A stretch of DNA of 64,000 bases, taken from contig JBDHTX010000009.1 of the NCBI GenBank assembly GCA_039808885.1, positions 74,392 to 138,391 on the forward strand. Reading direction: 5' to 3'. Source of the stretch: Dongia_A sp039808885. Its GTDB lineage: Bacteria; Pseudomonadota; Alphaproteobacteria; Dongiales; Dongiaceae. Within the stretch, counting starts at the first letter, position 1, and every line of letters begins with the position of its first letter. A program made the position numbers and the translations under genes. The notes under the pieces are model-generated. The model made no database searches and was not told the origin of the DNA. It saw only the letters and a program-made list of their open reading frames with translations. Positions 1 through 8,162 of the stretch are shown here, one piece after another.

Positions 1-368
1 AAACCAAGTCCCCGTTCTTCTTTCCGGCCGATTGGGGCGAAGGGCATTTCATCGGCGTGGTGCGTGTTCTCGATCGCGTCTGTCAGAAGGCCGGGCTGGC
101 GGACATCACCCCGCATACGTTGCGCCACACCTTTGCGAGCCTTGCGGGCGATCTCGGCTTCTCCGAGCTGACGATCGCGGCGCTGCTCGGCCATTCCGCC
201 AGGGGCGTCACGCAGCGCTATGTCCACATCGACGAAGCGCTCAGGATGACGGCTGACCGGGTGGCCGACGAAATGGCCGACCTGCTCGATGGGCGGGCGA
301 GGCCAACGCGCTCCCGTTCCTCTCGCCGTGATCGGTCCGAGCGGAAGCTGGAAGCGACCGGGGTGTGA
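1..368 (+). CDS. Tyrosine recombinase (phage/ICE integrase), C-terminal part
   Basis: This is the 3' end of a tyrosine site-specific recombinase whose start lies left of the window; the frame is open from base 3. It shows the C-terminal catalytic boxes: HTLRHTFAS (the His-x-x-Arg box), then LGHS and the nucleophile Tyr in TQRYVHID. Such enzymes integrate and excise ICEs and phages at tRNA or other short target sites. It ends in a basic tail rich in Arg and Ser. Its place at the edge of a conjugative element suggests it is the ICE integrase, but with the N-terminus missing a XerC/D-like or unrelated phage-type integrase cannot be separated. The stop lies 2 bases before the first AbiE operator. 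Confidence 0.85.
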   Translation, partial: TKSPFFFPADWGEGHFIGVVRVLDRVCQKAGLADITPHTLRHTFASLAGDLGFSELTIAALLGHSARGVTQRYVHIDEALRMTADRVADEMADLLDGRARPTRSRSSRRDRSERKLEATGV

Positions 369-369
369 G

Positions 370-485
370 TGTCCGAAGTTTGCGACAAACTTCGGACACT
401 GGCATTTGCGCGCTTTGTCCGAAAAATGTAGCAATCTTCGGACATAGGCTTGCGTCTGTCCGAAAAATGTATCATATTTCGGACA
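370..485 (+). promoter_or_regulatory. Three tandem 29-bp inverted-repeat operators before the AbiE operon
   Basis: Three 29-bp units start at 370, 416 and 457. Each has outer arms TGTCCGAA and TTCGGACA with 13 bases between. The first is a perfect 12-bp inverted repeat around a 5-base centre. The spacers of units 2 and 3 are alike (both start AAATGTA). The third unit ends on the A of the antitoxin ATG at 485. Known AbiEi antitoxins repress their own operon by binding inverted repeats in the promoter, so these are the likely autoregulatory operators; binding is inferred. Confidence 0.75.
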
Positions 486-1153
486 TGGTAACCTTAGCGC
501 GTGAAACCGACCTTCGCTCCCGGCTTATCGCCCGGATCGCCTCCAGCCCGAACGAGGTCTGGACGCCCGGCGATTTCGCCGATCTTGGCAGCCGCGCCGC
601 CGTCGATAAGACCCTGCAGCGCCTCGCCACTGCAGGCGATCTGCGCCGTATCGACCGCGGTCTCTACGACCAGCCCCGCAAAAATGAGCTGACCGGCCGC
701 CCCACCGTACCGGATTATCGTGCCGTCATCCGTGCCGTCACCCGCCGCGACCAGGCGCGCGCCGTGGTGGACGGTATGACCGCCGCCAACGACCTCGGCC
801 TCACTACCGCCGTCCCGGCGCGCATCGAGGTGCTGGTCGACGCGCGTCTGAAACCGATCAAGCTCGGCAGCCAGGAGATCCATTTCAAGTTCGCCGCACC
901 CAGCCGCCTCTATTGGGCCGGCCGGCCGGCGATGCGCGTCGTCCAGGCGCTGCACTGGATGCAGGACATGCTCACGCAGGATGAGGAGCGCGCCCGCGTC
1001 CAGGCCGCACTGCGCCGCCTTTTCGCCGACCCGCAGCACGGTCAGGCGATCCGCGACGATCTGCGCGCCGGTCTCTCCGCGCTTCCGATCTGGATGCAGG
1101 AGTTCTTGCGAGGCCTGCTCAGCGCAACCGATGCGGACGAGGGTCAGCCATGA
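485..1153 (+). CDS. AbiEi-like antitoxin / transcriptional regulator (DUF6088 type)
   Basis: A 222-residue protein with an N-terminal winged-helix region (about residues 10-70, including TPGDF, AVDKTLQRL and RRIDRGLYD) and a longer C-terminal domain, as in AbiEi/DUF6088 antitoxins of type IV toxin-antitoxin systems. Antitoxins of this family do not bind the toxin; they oppose its effect and repress the operon. The ATG at 485 is chosen because the frame upstream runs only through the three operators and because the winged-helix similarity begins just after it. No Shine-Dalgarno sequence precedes this ATG, so translation may be leaderless. It overlaps the toxin gene by 4 bases (ATGA), showing coupling. 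Confidence 0.8.
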   Translation: MVTLARETDLRSRLIARIASSPNEVWTPGDFADLGSRAAVDKTLQRLATAGDLRRIDRGLYDQPRKNELTGRPTVPDYRAVIRAVTRRDQARAVVDGMTAANDLGLTTAVPARIEVLVDARLKPIKLGSQEIHFKFAAPSRLYWAGRPAMRVVQALHWMQDMLTQDEERARVQAALRRLFADPQHGQAIRDDLRAGLSALPIWMQEFLRGLLSATDADEGQP

Positions 1154-2205
1154 CCAGCTCCGCATACAGGCAGGTCATCGCCGCGCCGCCGGGTGATCGG
1201 CTCGACCTATTTCTCACCACCGCCAATCGGCTCGGCACGCCGATCGGCAATGTGGAGAAGGATTTCTGGGTCTGCTGGACGCTGAATGCGCTCTATCACG
1301 AACGGCCAGCCGGCGGACCACGCCTACTGTTCAAGGGCGGCACCTCGTTATCGAAAGCCCATGGCCTGATCGAGCGCTTTTCTGAGGACATCGACGTCAC
1401 CGTCTTCCGCGACGACCTCAATGAGGCCGCTTCGGTCGAGGAACTGGAGGCTCTGTCGAACAAGAAGCGTCGCGCCAGGCTCGATGCGATCCGGGACGCG
1501 TGCCGTGCCTACATTACAGGCCCGCTCCACGAATTTCTCAGCGCGCAGCTCGCCGAGACCACCAATGGCGCCGGGCGCGTCGAGATCGACAAAGCCGATC
1601 CCGATGGCCAGACGTTGCTCGTCTGGTATCCCGAGGTCGAGCCACGCGACGGAACCTATGTGCGGCCGGCCGTGCGGATCGAATCCGGCGCAAAGTCGGC
1701 TCTCGACCCCAACCGCCCCGTCACGATCCATCCGTACATCAGCGAGGAAGCAGCAGGGCTCGACCTGGCGATCGGCGACGTGACCACCATCGAGGCAACG
1801 CGCACCTTCTGGGACAAGGTGGTGATCGCGCATGGCCTGCGCCGCTGGTACGAGCGGCGCGGCATTCTCCGGCAGGAAGGACAGCGCGTGTCGCGACACT
1901 ACTACGACCTGCACTGCCTGCTTGGTTCGGAGGTCGGAAAAACGGCGCTTGCAGATCGCGATCTTGGCGCCGATTGCGTGCGCCACGCGCGCATGTTCTT
2001 CGACCGCCCCGACTATGATCTCGCTTCGGCTGTCCCCGGTTCATTCGCGATCGCGCCGGTCGGCGAGATGGTTGACGCGCTCAGGCGCGACTATGCCAAC
2101 ACTACTGCAATGATCTTCGGCGCAGCTCCGGATTTTGCAACGATTCTGGCTTCGGCCGAAGAACTCGAACGGATCACAAATTCGGAACATCAGACGCCTA
2201 ACTAG
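1150..2205 (+). CDS. AbiEii/AbiGii-family nucleotidyltransferase toxin
   Basis: A 351-residue protein with the nucleotidyltransferase signature of AbiEii: GGTS at about residues 63-66 followed by SEDID at 78-82, where the acidic pair binds metal. Family members use NTPs to modify cellular RNA such as tRNA ends and stop growth when phage infection upsets the antitoxin. The start overlaps the antitoxin stop (ATGA), so the two are one operon. The length fits the larger members of the family. The target RNA cannot be read from the sequence. Confidence 0.87.
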   Translation: MTSSAYRQVIAAPPGDRLDLFLTTANRLGTPIGNVEKDFWVCWTLNALYHERPAGGPRLLFKGGTSLSKAHGLIERFSEDIDVTVFRDDLNEAASVEELEALSNKKRRARLDAIRDACRAYITGPLHEFLSAQLAETTNGAGRVEIDKADPDGQTLLVWYPEVEPRDGTYVRPAVRIESGAKSALDPNRPVTIHPYISEEAAGLDLAIGDVTTIEATRTFWDKVVIAHGLRRWYERRGILRQEGQRVSRHYYDLHCLLGSEVGKTALADRDLGADCVRHARMFFDRPDYDLASAVPGSFAIAPVGEMVDALRRDYANTTAMIFGAAPDFATILASAEELERITNSEHQTPN

Positions 2206-2248
2206 ACCAAGGAAAATGGACTAGGGTCACCCAGATGCAATAGCCGAA

Positions 2249-3076
2249 TTGACGGAACCCGTGCCCCATACTTTCACCACGCTTCGCCATCCTGTCGAAA
2301 AACTACTTGAGGCCGAGCATTTTCTCGCGCGTCTGAACCAATCGGATGGGCTGGAATTTCAGTTCGAACTGAACGCCTTCCTATCCGCCAGCCGCAGCGT
2401 GACCTTCGTTCTTCAGAAGGCCTTGGCGGATGCGCCCGGCTTTGCCGTCTGGTACGAACAGCAACAGGCGCGCATGAAGGCTGATGCCGCTATGCGCTTT
2501 TTCCTAGAGTTGCGGAATATTTCGCAGAAGCAAGGACCGGTTTCCTTCGTAGGCGGCTCCCTTCCGGGCGGTGGTTGGACCTATCGCTTCGTGGGCGAGC
2601 CGCGCGAAGTGCCAGAGGAACTGACGGGCCGAGACATCGCCGCATGTTGCGCGGCACATCTGGTGAAGCTGGCGAGCCTGCTTCTCGAGTGCTTTCGCAC
2701 CTTCCCCTTTCATTCCTGTCCCGGCCGCGCCTTCACTGAAGAAGGCATGGCAGCGCTGGGATATAGCTGGCGAGATGTCGAAGCCGCAATCGGGCTGCCG
2801 CCGGGCTACACGGATGCGGGCGATTTCTCAGCCGCCGAAAAGCTGCGCATTCTGCGCCGCGAGATTAAACCGCTGGATACGGTGTCGATTGAGCGCATCG
2901 CCGAGAACGATCTTCGCGCGAATGGCGCGCGGCTTCAGTTCCCCGTCACCAGCGGCACCGATCTGGTGGACGATATGGCTGCGACGATGGTGCCAAGCGG
3001 TGCCGAAAGCGGGCATCCCCGCGATGTGTTCCTGGGCGCCATCTTGAAGCGCATCAGAGATATGGAGTCGCCGTAG
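2249..3076 (+). CDS. Unknown protein, HEPN-like N-terminal region
   Basis: A 275-residue protein that I do not recognise with certainty. Residues 35-120 look helical, with a run typical of HEPN-like proteins (NAFLSASRSVTFVLQ) and FFLELRN followed by ISQKQ. HEPN RNases carry Arg-x4-6-His; here the His place is Gln or Lys, so nuclease activity is doubtful. No membrane segment or signal is visible. The TTG at 2249 is a weak start without a clear ribosome site; a GTG at 2261 is an alternative. It lies between AbiE and DISARM in the same direction, so a defence-linked role is possible but only by position. Confidence 0.55.
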   Translation: MTEPVPHTFTTLRHPVEKLLEAEHFLARLNQSDGLEFQFELNAFLSASRSVTFVLQKALADAPGFAVWYEQQQARMKADAAMRFFLELRNISQKQGPVSFVGGSLPGGGWTYRFVGEPREVPEELTGRDIAACCAAHLVKLASLLLECFRTFPFHSCPGRAFTEEGMAALGYSWRDVEAAIGLPPGYTDAGDFSAAEKLRILRREIKPLDTVSIERIAENDLRANGARLQFPVTSGTDLVDDMAATMVPSGAESGHPRDVFLGAILKRIRDMESP

Positions 3077-3298
3077 TGATCGGCGACCTCCGCTTATCCT
3101 CTTCGACGATCCGCTGACTACCTCGTCCCTGATCGCTGTACCCAGTCGGCCAGCAACGGCATTGCCGCAGCAAGAGCCCTCGCAAACCAGACTAGATACG
3201 ATCTAATCCTACCAAACGAGCTTTATTTCGGTTTACTCCCGCTCAGTTGGATGAGATACTCGCGCCCTGAATCAAGCTGGCTGCTGAAAGGCCGCGCC
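3077..3298 (+). promoter_or_regulatory. Intergenic region before the DISARM operon, with small inverted repeat
   Basis: This 222-base stretch holds no gene. It is richer in A+T from about 3180 on, as expected for a promoter region. A small perfect inverted repeat TAGAT-ACG-ATCTA lies at 3193-3205, about 95 bases before the HTH gene. It is a plausible operator for that regulator, but arms of 5 bases are short and chance cannot be excluded. Confidence 0.35.
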
Positions 3299-3550
3299 AT
3301 GTCCGACCGCTGGGTCTCCGTAGAGGAGATCGCTGAATATCTCGGTGTCAGCAAAGACACGGTCTACGGCTGGATCGCCAAGAAAGACATGCCAGCCCAC
3401 AAGGTCGGTAGACTTTGGAAGTTCAAGACCGATGAAATTGATGACTGGGTCAGGACCGGAAAGGCATCGGACGATTATAAGGAAAATGAAGCGGCTGGGC
3501 TGATTTCACAGACGGGGAAGCATGCAGGGGGGAAAAAAGAGGATGAATGA
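3299..3550 (+). CDS. Excisionase-type helix-turn-helix regulator heading the DISARM operon
   Basis: An 83-residue protein with a MerR/excisionase-like helix-turn-helix: VSVEEIAEYLGVSKDTVYGW followed by the wing with HKVGRLWKF and a final DDWV helix, then a loose charged tail. Proteins of this kind bind DNA as small regulators. The ATG at 3299 starts right at the domain; frame upstream adds 16 residues without similarity. The 3' end overlaps the methyltransferase gene by 8 bases, so it is the first gene of the eight-gene operon and a likely controller of methyltransferase timing. That regulatory role is inferred from position. Confidence 0.75.
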   Translation: MSDRWVSVEEIAEYLGVSKDTVYGWIAKKDMPAHKVGRLWKFKTDEIDDWVRTGKASDDYKENEAAGLISQTGKHAGGKKEDE

Positions 3551-4640
3551 TATTGCATGCGTCGACCTTTTCTGTGGAGCCGGAGGACTCACACACGGCC
3601 TGATATCGGAAGGCATCAGGGTCGTCGCTGGCATAGACGTCGACGAAGCATGTCGTCACCCGTTCGAAGCCAACAACGCAGCGCGTTTCATCAAGGAAGA
3701 CGTGGGGCGTATCTCTCCAAAGCGTATCAACGAGTTGTTCGGCGATGCCGATATCCGGGTTTTAGCCGGGTGCGCACCCTGCCAGCCGTTCTCGACATAT
3801 GCCCAGCGTTACGACGTGGTCGGAAGCCCCCGATGGGGGCTGCTCTACCAGTTCGGCCGACTGATCAAAGGGACGCGCCCCGATCTGGTCACGATGGAGA
3901 ATGTTCCGTCGGTTGCCAAGCACGCGGTGTTCGACGACTTCGTCGAGACGCTTCAGAAAATGGGGTACCACGTTCACCAGGATGTGGTTGATTGCTCCCT
4001 CTACGGACTGCCGCAAAATCGGCGGCGCATGGTGTTGCTTGCCTCCCGCCTCGGCCACATCGAACTGGTCGCCCCAACACATGATCGACCAACGACCGTT
4101 CGCGAAGCGATCGGCAAGCTCGCCCCCATCACCCAAGGCGGGGCCCACCCGAAGGACCCATTGCACGCGGCATCCAAGCTCTCCGAGCTGAACCTCAAGA
4201 GAATTCGTGCGTCTCGCCCCGGTGGCACGTGGCGGGACTGGCCGAAGCATCTCGTCGCCGACTGCCATCGTCGCGAGACTGGCCAAACCTATCCGGGCGT
4301 CTATGGCCGGATGCATTGGGACGAACCCGCTCCGACCCTGACGACCCAGTTCTACGGCTTCGGGAACGGCCGGTTCGGACACCCCGAACAGGATCGCGCC
4401 GTCTCGCTGCGAGAAGGGGCGATCCTTCAAGGATTCCCCAAGTCCTATTCCTTCATCCCGAAGGGAGCCCCCGTTCATTTCAAGGCTTTGGGCAGGATGA
4501 TCGGTAACGCGGTGCCGGTCACTCTAGGGGAGGTGATCGGCCAAAGCATAGTGTCACACCTAGCGGGCGAGGCGGCGAGGACGAAAGGCAAGACGAAGGG
4601 AGGCGTCGCAAATGTCGCGCGTAAGTCCCTCGTCGCATGA
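3543..4640 (+). CDS. DNA (cytosine-5) methyltransferase
   Basis: A 365-residue C5-cytosine methyltransferase. Visible motifs in order: motif I DLFCGAGG near the start (AdoMet site), motif IV APCQPFS with catalytic Cys at about residue 80, motif VI MENVPS at about 118, motif VIII QNRRRMVLLAS, a target-recognition stretch, motif IX around PTLTTQFYGF and motif X IGNAVP. ATG 3543 is preferred over an in-frame ATG at 3522 because motif I follows directly and AGAGG lies just before it. It overlaps the upstream HTH gene by 8 bases and Vsr by 29. In class 2 DISARM a C5 methylase (DrmMII) marks self DNA; here it stands in front of a class 1 set. Its own recognition sequence is not readable. Confidence 0.92.
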   Translation: MNDIACVDLFCGAGGLTHGLISEGIRVVAGIDVDEACRHPFEANNAARFIKEDVGRISPKRINELFGDADIRVLAGCAPCQPFSTYAQRYDVVGSPRWGLLYQFGRLIKGTRPDLVTMENVPSVAKHAVFDDFVETLQKMGYHVHQDVVDCSLYGLPQNRRRMVLLASRLGHIELVAPTHDRPTTVREAIGKLAPITQGGAHPKDPLHAASKLSELNLKRIRASRPGGTWRDWPKHLVADCHRRETGQTYPGVYGRMHWDEPAPTLTTQFYGFGNGRFGHPEQDRAVSLREGAILQGFPKSYSFIPKGAPVHFKALGRMIGNAVPVTLGEVIGQSIVSHLAGEAARTKGKTKGGVANVARKSLVA

Positions 4641-5052
4641 AGCAAGCCATCGGATGGCGCGCGTGCGGCAGAAGGGCACGCGAGCGGAGCTCGACCTTCG
4701 CAAAATTCTGCATGCCAGAGGCCTACGTTATCGCCTCCACGTGCCGCTGCTGACCAAGCCCAGACGCGTTGCCGATATCGTCTTCCCCAGTGCACGGATA
4801 GCCGTCTTCGTCGACGGCTGCTTCTGGCACGGCTGTCCCGAGCACGCCTCCTGGCCGAAGAGCAATGCCGATTTCTGGCGCGAAAAGATCGAAACCAATC
4901 GCTCCAGGGATGCTGATACCGACCAGCGGCTGGAAGCGCTTGGTTGGGAGATCGTTCGGATCTGGGAACACGAAGACGCCAACGACGCCGCGAACCGGAT
5001 CGCTGAGCTCGTCGAGACGCGTAAGAAGAATAGGACCGACCTATGTCGATGA
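4612..5052 (+). CDS. vsr: Very short patch repair endonuclease (Vsr)
   Basis: A 146-residue Vsr-family nicking endonuclease of usual length. Family marks: RYRLH, VADIVF with catalytic Asp at about residue 55, VFVDGCFWHGCPEH (zinc-site Cys and His), FWREKIETN, RD and ending GWEIVRIWEHE. Vsr nicks next to T:G mismatches that arise when 5-methylcytosine deaminates, so it repairs the mutagenic cost of a C5 methylase. Its coding start lies 29 bases inside the methyltransferase gene with GGGAGG before the ATG, the same overlap style as E. coli dcm-vsr. It overlaps DrmD by 10 bases, which ties the pair physically to DISARM. Confidence 0.93.
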   Translation: MSRVSPSSHEASHRMARVRQKGTRAELDLRKILHARGLRYRLHVPLLTKPRRVADIVFPSARIAVFVDGCFWHGCPEHASWPKSNADFWREKIETNRSRDADTDQRLEALGWEIVRIWEHEDANDAANRIAELVETRKKNRTDLCR

Positions 5053-8000
5053 CCGTAGAAGAAGTCGCAGCAAAGGTCGCCCATAATACCGCCCCCGAAC
5101 CTGGACAGTTGGTTGAGGCACGGCGTCGCCAGTGGATCGTTTCAGAGGTGGATGGCGGCTCCGTTGCTCCAGGTCTCCCGAAGCGACACCTCGTCCGTCT
5201 TGCATCGATCGATGAGGACGCGCTCGGAGAGGAAATTGAGGTTCTGTGGGAGCTCGAACCGGGCGCTCACGTCATTGAGCGCGCCGGACTGCCTCGAGTC
5301 ACCGGCTTGGACGATCCCGCGACGTTGCAAGCCTTTCTTGATGCCGTTCGTTGGGGCGCCGCTACTAACGCCGACCGAGGCTATCTGCAGGCACCTTTCC
5401 GCAGTGGCGTCAGCATCGAGGACTTCCAGCTCGATCCTCTGGTGCGCGCCATCGACATGGCTCGTACTAGCTTGCTGATCGCGGATGACGTCGGCTTGGG
5501 CAAGACCATCGAGGCTGGCCTCGTCGTTCAAGAAATGCTTCTTCGACACCGCGCCCGTACCGTTCTGGTGCTTTGCCCGGCATCCTTGCTGGAGAAGTGG
5601 CGCATCGAGATGCAGGAGAAGTTCGGGCTCGAGTTCCGGATCGTCGATACCGAATACGTGAAGCGTCTGCGCCGCGAGCGAGGACTGCACGCCAATCCGT
5701 GGACATCGTTTCCTCGTCTCATAACTTCGATGGACTGGGCCAAGCAGGGCGAAGGGCTGCGCCTCCTGCGCGACGCGCTGCCGCCGCACGTCAGCCATCC
5801 CCGCAAGTTCGATCTGCTAATAATCGATGAGGCGCACAACGTCGCGCCGACCGTCGGGCGTTACGCCGTCGAAAGCCTCAGGACACGACTGGTGCGTCTG
5901 GTCGCGCCCCATTTCCAGCACAAGCTATTTCTCACGGCGACGCCACACGACGGCTATACGGAGTCGTTCACGGCGTTGCTCGAGCTCCTCGACGACCAGC
6001 GGTTCGCGAGAAATGTCATGCCGAGTGAGCCTCAGCTCGCCCGGGTGATGGTGCGACGTCTGAAAAGCGATCTCGTCGATGCGAAGGGCAACCGCATCTA
6101 TCCCGAGCGGCGTCTCGAAGCTCTTCCGATCGAGTATGCGGATGACGAGAGGAAGGTCCGACTCCTCCTTGATGCATATATCGCGAGCCGCGAAGGCGGA
6201 GCGGACGGTGGCCGCGCCGTCGATCACTTCGTGCACCAGTTGCTGCGCAAGCGCCTGTCATCGTCACCTGCAGCCTTCGCAGCGACACTGGAGCGGCATA
6301 TCGCGACGATCGAAGGTCGGGCGGCTAGCGATCGCAGCCAGAAGAAATTCGATGACCGCATCCTTCGGCGGGCGATAGCGAAGACCGAAGAAGACTACGC
6401 AGACGATGCCCAGCGGGACGCCGCCGAGGCTGAAGCGATCGAGGAAGCGAGCAAGCATGTCCGGCCGCCGACTGACGAAGAACGCCGGATGCTGGACCGA
6501 TTGCGGTCCTGGGCCCAACAGGCGGCTCGTCGGACCGATGCCAAGGCCACTGCCGTGCTGGGTTGGCTGACCAGTCACCTGAAAGACGGTGACAGGTGGA
6601 CGAATGAGCGGGTGATCCTGTTCACGGAGTATCGCGCCACTCAGCAATGGATGCAGGAGATCCTCGCATCCCACGGCTTCGGGGGCGAGCGATTGGCTCT
6701 CATCTATGGCGGCATGGACCCGAAAGAACGCGAGGGCGTGAAAGCCGCGTTCCAGGCCAACCCTTCGGAATCCCCGGTGAGGATACTGCTGGCGACCGAT
6801 GCCGCCTCCGAGGGCATCGATCTCCAGAACCACTGTCATCTGATGATCCATCTCGAAATTCCGTACAACCCGAATGTGATGGAACAGCGGAACGGGCGCA
6901 TCGACCGTCATGGTCAACGCGCGAGTGAGGTCGTCATTTGGCATCCGGTGGATGCTGAAGGAGGCCACGGTGACGATATCCTCCGTGCGCTTCGCAAATT
7001 GGATGCGATGCGCGCCGACATGGGGAGCGTGAACCCCGTCATCGCGCCTCAACTGCCCGACCTGCTCGAGGGGCGCCGCCGTGATCTCGACACGAGACAA
7101 GCCGAAGCCCGAATGGAGAAATCTCGCCGCTTCGTGAAGGCGGAGCGCGACCTTCGCGAACGTGTGGCCAAACTCCATGAGCGGCTGAACGAGACCCGCC
7201 ACGAACAGAGCCTCGTGCCCGACCACATCGAGCGGGCGGTACGCACCGCGTTGCGTCTAGCAGACAAACCCGACTTGGAGCCCGTTTCTCTGGCCGGTGC
7301 ACCAGATGGCACGGTTTTCCGAATGCCGCCGCTCTCGGGTTCCTGGTCCCGATGCCTTGAGGGTCTAGAACACCCCTACACGCAGAAGGTCCGCCCGATC
7401 ACCTTCGACCACGAGGTCGCCAAGGGCCGTGACGACGTCGTCCTCGTCCACCTGAACCACCGGCTTGTCCAAATGAGTCTGCGGCTCCTGCGCGCGGAGA
7501 TCTGGGCCCGTGACGACGTGAAGAAGCTTCACCGCGTGACCGTCCGGTCGCTTCCGGATGGGCGGATCGAGGGACCGGCCGTGGTGGTGATGTCGCGGCT
7601 CGTCGTGACCGGCGGGAACCATCATCGTCTGCACGAGGAGCTCACGGAGGCTGGCGGTTATCTGCGCGATGCCGGTTTCCGGCGGGAGGAACGGGTCACG
7701 GAGGTCCGACGATGGCTGGAGGAGTCGCACCCCGCGGCCCTGTCGGATGCGACGTTCGACGCATTGAGGACGCGCTTCGACAAACAGCGTGATTCCGTTC
7801 TGGCAGCCGTCGAGGCACGCTCGAAAGACCGGCTACGCTTCCTCGTGAACACGATCGAGACCCGGAAACGCAAGGAGGCCGAGGACATCCGCCAAGTCCT
7901 GGACGATCTCGAACGAGCGCTGAAGACCGAGATCGCGGCGGAACAGCAACCCGTGCAGCTCTCTCTTTTCTCCGAGGACGAACGCACTCAGCTCAAGCGT

Positions 8001-8162
8001 GACCGAGCGGCCCTCGAAGCACGCCTGGCCCGGATCCCGAAGGAGCGCGAGCAAGAGCTACGCGCGATCGAGGAACGGCACTCCAATGCCGTCGAGCATA
8101 CCTTCCCCGTGGCCGTGGTGCTGCTGGTTCCGAACTCCCTCGCGACGGAGAAGCGCGGATGA
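5043..8162 (+). CDS. drmD: DISARM SNF2-like helicase DrmD
   Basis: A 1039-residue SNF2-type helicase, the hallmark of class 1 DISARM. Motif I DDVGLGKT at about residues 148-155, motif II DEAH at 262-265, motif III FLTATPHDG near 296, motifs IV-V in ILFTEY and ATDAASEGIDLQ, motif VI QRNGRIDRHGQ near 613. The C-terminal 350 residues are charged and helical (coiled-coil-like). In class 1 systems DrmD works with the adenine methylase and DrmAB. Start ATG 5043 overlaps vsr by 10 bases; the end overlaps DrmMI by 4 (ATGA). The assignment rests on motifs plus the drmD-drmMI-drmA-drmB-drmC order. Confidence 0.9.
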   Translation: MSMTVEEVAAKVAHNTAPEPGQLVEARRRQWIVSEVDGGSVAPGLPKRHLVRLASIDEDALGEEIEVLWELEPGAHVIERAGLPRVTGLDDPATLQAFLDAVRWGAATNADRGYLQAPFRSGVSIEDFQLDPLVRAIDMARTSLLIADDVGLGKTIEAGLVVQEMLLRHRARTVLVLCPASLLEKWRIEMQEKFGLEFRIVDTEYVKRLRRERGLHANPWTSFPRLITSMDWAKQGEGLRLLRDALPPHVSHPRKFDLLIIDEAHNVAPTVGRYAVESLRTRLVRLVAPHFQHKLFLTATPHDGYTESFTALLELLDDQRFARNVMPSEPQLARVMVRRLKSDLVDAKGNRIYPERRLEALPIEYADDERKVRLLLDAYIASREGGADGGRAVDHFVHQLLRKRLSSSPAAFAATLERHIATIEGRAASDRSQKKFDDRILRRAIAKTEEDYADDAQRDAAEAEAIEEASKHVRPPTDEERRMLDRLRSWAQQAARRTDAKATAVLGWLTSHLKDGDRWTNERVILFTEYRATQQWMQEILASHGFGGERLALIYGGMDPKEREGVKAAFQANPSESPVRILLATDAASEGIDLQNHCHLMIHLEIPYNPNVMEQRNGRIDRHGQRASEVVIWHPVDAEGGHGDDILRALRKLDAMRADMGSVNPVIAPQLPDLLEGRRRDLDTRQAEARMEKSRRFVKAERDLRERVAKLHERLNETRHEQSLVPDHIERAVRTALRLADKPDLEPVSLAGAPDGTVFRMPPLSGSWSRCLEGLEHPYTQKVRPITFDHEVAKGRDDVVLVHLNHRLVQMSLRLLRAEIWARDDVKKLHRVTVRSLPDGRIEGPAVVVMSRLVVTGGNHHRLHEELTEAGGYLRDAGFRREERVTEVRRWLEESHPAALSDATFDALRTRFDKQRDSVLAAVEARSKDRLRFLVNTIETRKRKEAEDIRQVLDDLERALKTEIAAEQQPVQLSLFSEDERTQLKRDRAALEARLARIPKEREQELRAIEERHSNAVEHTFPVAVVLLVPNSLATEKRG

